Shown here one piece after another: positions 56,751 through 64,000 of a stretch of DNA of 64,000 nucleotides. The notes below the pieces were generated by a model. It saw only the letters and a list, made by a program, of their open reading frames with translations. It was not told where the DNA came from and searched no databases. The stretch comes from Lentinus brumalis (lineage: Eukaryota; Basidiomycota; Agaricomycetes; Polyporales; Polyporaceae). The position numbers were made by a program, and so were the translations under genes. The stretch is taken from positions 248,001 through 312,000 of the forward strand of contig MARA01000007.1 of assembly GCA_001792895.1 (NCBI GenBank), given 5' to 3'. Positions within the stretch are counted from its first letter, which is position 1, and each line of letters begins with the position of its first letter.

Positions 56751-59700
56751 TCACCGTTGGAGGTCGGCGCGTCTGAAAAATACGCCTGTCAGCGATCACG
56801 ACTTGTGGATAAAATAGGAACACTCACTGTCTAAGGGTATCGTACAGGAACTTGTAGCTCCGCAGGTTGCCCTTCAACCTGCGGATGTCCAGACTGTACG
56901 TGTCGTCCAGGCGGTCTAGACGCGTCAACTCCACCGAGAACCGAACCTCGTCACCAGCATCTTGCTGGGTGTCGCCGTAGATAGTGTCGAGCCCGATGGG
57001 CGAAGCGGCTTCAGAGCTAGAGCCGGGCACAGCGGCAGCGAGCACCGAATCTGAGCCCGCATCAGACTCTGCGGAGGGCGATACCTGGTGGAGCGTGCTA
57101 GTGGACACCTGTGACGACTGCCGGCGCATGAGCAATCCCCTAAGCATGCCTCCGGTTGACGACCCGAACGACGAAGTCGACTGCGAAGGGATGGGCAAGC
57201 CACGCTTGTCGACCTGCACGGAATAAAGTCAGCAAACCTAGCAAAGCCGAACGCAAAGGAACACGTACGCCGTTCGACGCCGCAGAACCGACGATGGTGA
57301 ATGCGGCGAGACTTCCAGAGCCGTCGCGCAGCCCTAACCCCGTGCGCTTCCTCTTCGGACGAATGCACCTGTACTTGTAGTCGTGCTCGATGGCGATCTC
57401 GATACCCATGCTTTCCAAGACAGCCTTGACGTGCTTCATGACCTCCGGCGGCGAGCCCGTCGTGATTGTCGTCTGATCCACGGCACCGTGGTGCACACGC
57501 AAGTTGACTCTCGCGCCGCCGATGCCCTTGAGGACACGGTCGGTGAACGAGTGCGGCGCGAAGGACGCATCCGAGGGGGTGGCAGTGAGAGGCAGAGGTG
57601 AGTGCAACCTGTCCGCTCCAGGGGCCGCAAGCTGCGTGTTGAGGGCGGCGGGAGTGCGAGACAGAGCGGGGGCCGGACGCTCCACCATAACGGACTTCTC
57701 GATCTCGCCGTCGGAGATGTCTGCGGGACCGCGACCCTTGCTCTTGGACCGGAACCACTGCATGACCTTGCTTGCCTTGACGGTCGAGGCAGGAATGGGG
57801 ACGCGCTGGCTCTTCCAAGTGTTCGCGTTGAACCCGGAAGACTCCTCTCCAGAACGGAGGTTCTGAGGAGTCGCAGGAGGGACCATCTCGCCCTTCGGCG
57901 GCACAACGGGTGCAGCATCGGGAGCCTTCTCTGACGCGTCTGGCTTCTCCTTCATCGGCGTCTCCAAGCCCTTCGTCTTCGAGCGCGGCTTCATTGAGCT
58001 GCGAATGGGCGCGACCATGACGGTGAGCGTGTTCCGCCTCGAGGACTTCTTGCCATTGACGGTACCGCCAGGACTGAGCAGAGAAGCGTCAGATGCGGTG
58101 TCCGCGGTCGAAACCGGCACCTGGACGCTAGATGGACGACGCGTGAGGTCCTTGAAAGAGCCAGGGAAGGCACCCTTGACAGACTTCTGGCTCTGCGAAG
58201 GCGAGCGCGAAACGCTTCCGTTCGTCTGTTCCGCACCGTTGCCGGTACCAAACATCTTCGATATGCCAATCTTGTCGATGGACAATCCCTTCCTGTGTCG
58301 GCTCCTGGACGACCCAGACCCAGCGGAATCGGTACTGCCGTTCTGCCCCTGTAACTTCTCGTCTGCGGAGGTGACAGGGGTGACAGGCGGTCCCGTTACT
58401 TCGATGGACACCACAGGCGCAGCCTCTGATGCGGGATGATACTTCGGAGTAGCGGGCTGGGAAGGCTGGCGCGAGACCGACGACGGCGTGCCAGGCAGAG
58501 GCTTCTGACTCGCGCGAGGGTCGATATCCAGTGACTGCTTCTTGGTGGGACGTTCCGAGCGAACGCTCGACCCGTTCGTAGAGCGCTCTCTTGGAGGCTC
58601 TGCCTTCGACTCAGACTCCCCATACTCGACCTGAATGGTGTGCCTGTTCGGGACCCTCGATCTCTTCGATTCCGGAGAGGTCGCCTTGGTAGGCGCGTAC
58701 GAAGTGGGCGGCGGAGCAGCAGGCTTGGAGGAAGGCTCGCCGTCGACCTGCATGCGGTCGTCTTCGTGTATGCCATTGGTGACATCGATGGGGACCTGCG
58801 CATTCGGCAAGGATATTGACGGCACCTCCTGCGATGGAGAGGGCGCAAACGGATCGTCCTCCAATCCAAGAGGTGACGTCGAAGGAAGTACGATGGCGGA
58901 GTTGACACCGCGACGGCTGGAGCTCGCAGGAGCAGAAGTCTCGTACAGGAACTCCGGCTGTGCCTGCTGAGCGTACCTCTGGTCGCGATGGCCACGAGAG
59001 CCCGAAGGAGTGGTGGGCGATGAGTAGCCTTCAATGCGTGCGCTCTGGCTGCGCGCCATCTTGGTGGCAGACGCTTCCGCAGATGCGGCCGCCGCTTTCA
59101 TCTGCTTCTGGTAAGCAAGCCTCTTCTGGTGGTGCTGCTCTATGGCGGTGCGCTCTAACTCAGCAACACTCTTCTGGAAGATGTGAGCGTATGGAGCGAG
59201 CCATCGATGCGCCATGATGGTGGGGAGGTCAGCGCGGCGGGCAGGGTCCGGAACGAGCATGATGGACAGGAGGTCGCGGGCTTCGTCGGAGATGTAGTCA
59301 GGGAAGGAGAGGGGCGTGTTGACGATGTACTTGTACAGCAAGTTGATGTTGTCGCCGTCCGGGTTGGCAGGATCGTCGTCGAAAGGGAGGTAACCGGCCA
59401 GCATAGCATACAGGATGACCCCGCATGACCAGATGTCGACGGCAGAACCGACATACAGCCCGTCGGAGATGACCAGCTCTGGCGCGGCGTAGCACGGCGA
59501 ACCACAGCTGGTCTGCATGAGGTCGTCCGCGCGGTGCTCGAAGCGGTTCGCGAAGCCGAAGTCCGTGATGATGACGTTGCGGTGACGGTCGAGGAGCAGG
59601 TTCTCGAGCTTGAGGTCCCGGTGGACGATTTTCTTTTGGTGGATGTACCACACGCCGGAGATGAGCTGCGAGAACAGCTTGCAGGCGTCCTTTTCCCGCA

Positions 59701-60308
59701 GGAAGCGATGGGCGAGAATGTGGTCAAACAGCTCGCCCCCGGACGCGTACTCGAGGATGATGCCGATGTACTTGTCCGTCTCAATCACGTCGTAGAGCCG
59801 GACGATGTTCGGGTGTTTGAGGGTCTGACATCCACGGTCACGAACGCCCGGGTCAAGATCACAGCAAGGCGAGTACGCACCCGTAGCACCTCAATTTCCC
59901 GTTCGACCTTAGACATCCGCACGCTCGAGTCGATGTTCCCCGCCTGATCAGCTTGACCGCAACCTCCTCCCCCCACTGCATGTGCAGCCCAAGCTTGACC
60001 TTGCCGAACTCCCCTTCGCCCAGCGTTTGCAGGAGAAGGTAGGGCCCGAACTTGGGGATCGTCCGCCTGGGATGCGCCGCCGCATACTCGAGGGCCGCCG
60101 GATGCGAGTATATGTCGCGATATCCCACCTGCTCCTCCTGCTGGGGCTGGGAGGTGACGACGTTGTGCGAGGCGCGTTTCCGGCTCGCCGACTGCGAGTT
60201 GGCGGATGATGCGGTGGGCTGTACCGACACAGGCCGCGAGCCGTGCTGACGCGACGGACCAGGCTGCGAGCCATCGGGGACCTGGAGGCTGGTGGAGAAG
60301 GGGTCCAT
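56751..60308 (-). CDS. KIN4: KIN4-like serine/threonine kinase with KA1-type C-terminus
   Basis: A CAMK/AMPK-related kinase; yeast Kin4 acts in the spindle position checkpoint, but conservation of that role here is inferred. The start is the ATG at 60308 (MDPFSTSLQVPDGSQ). The kinase has LGEGEFGKV (P-loop), VAVKLIRRG, HRDLKLEN, DFGFANRF and CGSPCYAAPELV, with the YLPFDDDPANPDGDNINLLYKY insert typical of Kin4. A long Ser/Pro-rich middle region is low in structure. The C-terminal domain (57590-56824) has VHHGAVDQT, VMKHVKAVLESMGIE, YKYRCIRPKR, then, after an intron, YGDTQQDAGDEVRFSVELTRL and LDIRRLKGNLRSYKFLYD. A final intron with GTGAGT and a short exon give RADLQR, ending at 56751. The C-terminal segment is duplicated on the P450 at 28900 and once more, decayed, at 31940-32420. 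Confidence 0.85.
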
Positions 60309-60923
60309 GGGGGTAGAGGACAAGAGAGCAGACTGGTGTGGCCAGAATATGCAATCCGAGGAAGACGAACCAAGCTGAGATGTGAGAAAAGACGAAGGGG
60401 GAAGACGCTGGGACGTACGAACTACGCGGTGAGAAGAGCCGCCTCTGAGCTTCGCCGGGGGCCGCTGCGACGAGGACGATATGCACGACGAGGACGCTGA
60501 GAGCTCGTCGTGGGCGACGTTGGCGACGTGGGGAGGACGGAGGTGGTAGTCGTAAAACAAAGAGAACGTGCCCTGACTAAGCAAGTGGAAGCTGATGCGG
60601 GGCTCCGCTTAGGTTGCCGACCGCCGCGACGAGGGGATGCTGCACGTCGTGGAACGAGTGCTGGTCGACGGCGGAGACAGCGAGCTCGACGTGTCCCGCT
60701 CGCACGTGGTGGGCATAGTTACGGCTCATTCCCAAAAGGGTAGTAAGTAATAGATTGACAGTCTGATAGTAGTAAGTATCGGTATTGGGTACAACTTTGA
60801 CCAGATCCTGGACTCAGCCAGGCCGCTCCTGGCTACAGCAATATATTGCAAAATACACAAGGAAGAACGCTTCTCGCTTAGAGGTCCATATGTGAGTCCT
60901 TTGGTTGCGGAGAAGGAGTGTAC
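60309..60923. other. Upstream region of the kinase gene
   Basis: Presumed promoter of the minus-strand kinase. No coding sequence is supported. AT-rich around 60740-60870. Confidence 0.45.
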
Positions 60924-61835
60924 TTATGTGGGCTGATTATAGCCCAAGGTCCTCCTTCAGATTGAGCAGACGACCCTCCATCCCACCATAGACCATGAGC
61001 ACATGGACAGAATGATGTCCTGAGACAGTGGAGGAGGATAGAACGACGATCTGGTTCGCAACGTCTTCGGGCACCGCGACCTTCTTCAGAGGCGTCCTGC
61101 GGATTCCGAAAGGGTTCGCACCAGCGCCATAACGCCCGGGGCGATGTACTGCAACTCACGTCGCCAGGGCCCTGTAGCCGATAAGTATTTGGGTTCTTCA
61201 GAGCTTCCTCTGCCATAGGCGTCTTCACTGAACCTGTGTAACCCCTCGATGAGCGGGCGAGCCAACATGCAGACAGACTGGTTCGAGACAAGCCCTACCC
61301 GGAGCGACGACATTGACCCTTCCTTTCGGAGCAATGTCGACAATCTCGTTCTTCAAGCTCAAGCATAAGCGGTACATAATCGCTACACAATGTCAGCGGG
61401 ACGGTGGCATAGCATCTGTGACGACCCACCGCTCTTCGTCGAAGCACACTCCGCATGCCCCGCCTCGCCGAACTTGCCCGCAGTGCTCCTGATCAGGATT
61501 ATCGCCGCCTTCTCCTTCTGCGCCTCCGAAGCCTTCTCCAGACCGCGCAGGTACTCCCGCGCGACGAGGAAGGACGACGTAAGGTTCGTGCTAAAGGTGA
61601 ATTCCCATTGCGCGAGGCTCACAGGTACGTCCCGGGACTCGTAGTATGCGTGGTTGATGACGACGACGTGAACGGGCCCATACGGGTCTGCAGAGGCTGA
61701 CGTGACGAGCTGTCCGACGGCACCTTCCTGCGTGAGGTCCGCCTGTAGAGCCGGAAGACATTGTTCGTTCAAACGGGTGTAGTTTTCGATTTTAACACAC
61801 GCTATTCGCGGACGATTAGAACTTGCATGAAACAA
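60924..61835 (-). pseudogene. Short-chain dehydrogenase, 5'-truncated and catalytically impaired
   Basis: Resembles classical SDRs of the 3-oxoacyl-reductase type. Visible pieces are LPALQADLTQEGAVGQLV, PVHVVVINHAYYES, NLTSSFLVAREYL, IILIRSTAGKFGEAGHAEC, WVATPMAEEAL-like text, LKKVAVPEDVANQIVVLSSS and MVYGGMEGRLLNLKEDLG. The N-terminal glycine-rich cofactor motif is missing. The catalytic YxxxK is replaced: where the family has Y-A-A-S-K the sequence reads C-A-S-T-K. The stop is at 60924. Either a pseudogene or a non-catalytic derivative. Confidence 0.65.
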
Positions 61836-62035
61836 TATAGATTCTCACAGGATTCCACTCCCTCCGCATCCGCCTCTATCATCATCAATAGGATAGCCTG
61901 CATTGAAAGCGGGCAGGCGATTGAGCAGCCTGGTGGCGTGGGTTCAAGTTTTGGCGGGCAGTAGTCCTCATTAAGTCGTCTCTTGGGATAACCACAGATC
62001 TCAGATCTCAGATGTCAGGGAATGACGTCTCTGTT

Positions 62036-62050
62036 TATCATATATATAAG
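62036..62050 (+). promoter_or_regulatory. TATA-like element before the HNH-family paralogue
   Basis: TCATATATATAAGTA, about 80 bp before the ATG at 62127. Position fits a core promoter; no experimental support. Confidence 0.4.
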
Positions 62051-62126
62051 TAAGCCTAGCGTACTTCAGCACCTCTATCACAGCCTCTCATCTTGCTGGA
62101 CATTGTTTCCGGTCAACGTTGTCACC

Positions 62127-62698
62127 ATGTCTCAAGATCCCAAGGTCGAATGGACCTTGAAGGATTGTCCCTTTCACCACTACACGCAGCTCGTGAAAAC
62201 CACAGAGGCTATCCGCAACGATGCGACTTTCCCCGACGCCACTTTGCATCGACGCGCCCAGAGGCACCTGGAAGTCCTCGACAAATTCCCTGACTACGGT
62301 CCTTCAACGACGTCCTCATGGGGCTCTCAGATTCTCCTGGCTTGCAGAGGGCACGGATACCCAGTTACGGCCAAGGGCGTTATAGGGGCATTGTACCACA
62401 CCGCGGACTTCTTTGGCATGCGCGGCGGGCATCGATACGTGTCGGCAACCATCTGTGCGTGCGCAGACATCCTTCGGGGACCAAACGTGGACCCAGACCA
62501 GGAGAGGCTGGCCCGCGAGTTGACTTCCCTCGCCTTCGATATTTGGTTTGTCCAATTTTGGCTTCCGTGTGAGTGCATGTTATCTGAGTATGTGTTGGAG
62601 CAACATTAATCGCGTCATAGTCAATCATCCCGCGGGTATGGACATCGTACTGAGTGAACGGACAAAGCACCAGCATCACAGAAAAGGCGTCGAGCTGG
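62127..62698 (+). pseudogene. Truncated HNH-family paralogue
   Basis: Exon 1 starts MSQDPKVEWTLKDCPFHHYT and continues through LHRRAQRHLEVLDKFPDYG, GVIGALYHTADFFGMRGGHRY and SLAFDIWFVQFWLP. It ends at a GTGAGT intron in phase 1, the same place as the first intron of 15072-16537. A second exon (about 62623-62698) gives FNHPAGMDIVLSERTKHQH and ends at GTAAGT. No exon with the RD-x-RC-x-x-TG core follows before the sequence becomes unrecognisable. An alternative view is a short standalone protein ending at 62609. Confidence 0.6.
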
Positions 62699-62759
62699 TA
62701 AGTTCCGCAATAATTAGTTCTCTAAGAATGACACTATAAGGGATGTCATTATGGCACTA

Positions 62760-64000
62760 GGGTGATAAGTAGATTGTAAGTCCGACGCCATTCCGGCGCC
62801 AGTTGCAGCCATCGCGAGCCTTGCACCGCGTTGCCACGATCTTCCAACTCCCTTGCGACGTCCTTGCTACACGCTACGATCTTGCATCCTCCTTGCGACT
62901 TTCTGGCGACTGCTTCCGAACTCCTTCCAACCTCGGCGCTTCATAGGCCTCCGCGCAGCGATCACCAATCACAACTGTACAGTTCACGGCGGGGTTTCAA
63001 CTTCCCGCCCCAACATAAGGTCAGCTCCGTCGCCTCTCCTCTATCCCTTCCCACCACCCCACCTCCGCCCGCGAGTTGAACAACTCGGACGTTCGCCCTT
63101 CAAGCTTCAAGCTTCAAAGCCCCGCGGGATCTCATCGCAGGCTCGGTCAACGGGTTCTCGCTGTCTGGCCCCCGGGATCCCTTCAGTGCTGGCGGCTCAG
63201 TCTGGTGGCTGGATTCTGGGTCTGTCTCACTATCCTCTGGGTGTCCTCAAGGCTGTTGTCAATCAAACTTCGCCGGTCTGTGAACGCTGTGGAGTTTCTT
63301 CTCTGGGTCTTCTGGCGGTTGCGGCCTCTCCCTCTCCTCTCCGTGGCCCTTCACGACACGATAGACTTGCCCTTCGCAAGTTGCCTTCCCTCGCGCTTCC
63401 CTCATCTACATTCTCGTCTTCATGCATATATGTACAACGTCGACGCATGTCACGCAGGATTCATGTCGTAGGAATAGTGAATATATATTGGTTTTCCTAT
63501 CTACCACGTACATCTATGCCAGCGTGAGCCTGACGACCGTCGACCATACGACGACGATTGATAAAAATGAACGACGATACTGGATAGGCTCGGAAGCCCA
63601 TTGTAATCGGCTGTGACCGTCGGGAGACTCGCGAAACTTGGCATTATTGCGGTCCTTGGAATGGCCTTGGATCACTTGTAAGGAGACGAGTCCCCTCCTA
63701 GCGTTGTTGCCATGGATTGCATGGTTGCCATTCTCTTATCCCTTATAATCACTTATCAGCGGATGATAACCCCCTTTTAAGCCAATACAATTTCGCCGCC
63801 AAATCTGTGATGAGGTATTGTAACGCCGCTGTTGCGCGATTGTGCCAGTGAATGCGAAGTCATATTAATTTTGAACGCACAGGTCATGGTGCGGGACGGA
63901 TGCTCATGTGTGGCGACTGGTGTCTTAGGCGACACCACGGAGGACGGACGGTCCTTATCGAAGGGGAGTGTCCTCACTATTGTCCCCATACTCCATCAAT
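62760..64000. other. Right edge of the window, no gene recognised
   Basis: A C-rich plus strand from 62800 to 63460 allows long but motif-free frames. A short CAAGCTT repeat lies at about 63100-63116. Around 63700-63735 two copies of GTTGCCAT surround GGATTGCATG. No rRNA, tRNA or transposon signature was seen. Confidence 0.4.

Noticed and set aside
57504..58439. Plus-strand frames across the kinase middle region
   Set aside because: Antisense shadows of the Ser/Pro-rich kinase exon.
61900..61960. Possible tRNA B box in GGGTTCAAGTTT
   Set aside because: No matching A box or cloverleaf stems upstream.
62853..63527. 224-residue frame in C-rich DNA
   Set aside because: Low-complexity composition explains the openness; no motif.

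Overview
The window looks like nuclear DNA of an Agaricomycete (mushroom-forming basidiomycete). The evidence is many genes split by 45-70 nt GT..AG introns, about 50-58% GC, and families typical of that group: HNH-type proteins, divergent F-box proteins, a MYND fragment, an expanded P450, tandem NmrA-like reductases and clustered orphan seven-helix membrane proteins. No bacterial operon, CRISPR array or rRNA was seen. Genus cannot be named from the sequence alone.

Layout. 1-10869: a non-LTR retrotransposon (LINE) with an acidic zinc-knuckle ORF1, a short linking ORF, an endonuclease-RT-RNase H ORF2 broken by two frameshifts, and a 20-A tail. Its tail ends 132 bp before the start of MCD4. 11002-21796: housekeeping block of MCD4/PIG-N (GPI anchor synthesis), an HNH-type protein, the mitochondrial 2-oxodicarboxylate carrier, SRP9 and a short REG1-like PP1-regulator gene. 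22208-27882: two paralogous F-box-like genes flanking an EHT1/EEB1-type alpha/beta hydrolase. 28900-35297: a cytochrome P450 whose last exon runs in frame into a kinase KA1-type domain, a decayed second copy of that domain, and a secreted type-B carboxylesterase. 35678-41137: three seven-helix membrane genes and one remnant in tandem on the minus strand. 42362-43659: a UBE2S-like E2 (APC/C, K11 chains) flanked by inverted duplicated blocks, with 7TM and MYND debris in the right arm. 46363-51762: three tandem NmrA-like genes with near-identical gene structure and shared promoter motifs. 52339-60308: a Rho-GEF remnant (PH-CNH only), a LysM membrane protein and a KIN4-like kinase, the evident source of the KA1 domain on the P450. 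60924-64000: an SDR pseudogene, a truncated HNH-family paralogue and low-information sequence.

The most interesting object is the P450-KA1 fusion at 28900-31875. The P450 keeps its anchor, I-helix, ExxR and heme motifs. Its natural C-terminus continues without a stop into about 220 residues homologous to the C-terminus of the KIN4-like kinase 25 kb away, and the kinase's terminal intron and last short exon were copied too. KA1 domains commonly bind acidic phospholipid or regulate their kinase, so a lipid- or partner-targeted P450 is a reasonable inference but is untested.

A caution for all gene models: several otherwise intact genes are broken by what looks like one missing base in or beside a short homopolymer (UBE2S twice, carboxylesterase, LINE ORF2, MCD4, possibly LysM). 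Consensus error explains these at least as well as pseudogenisation.
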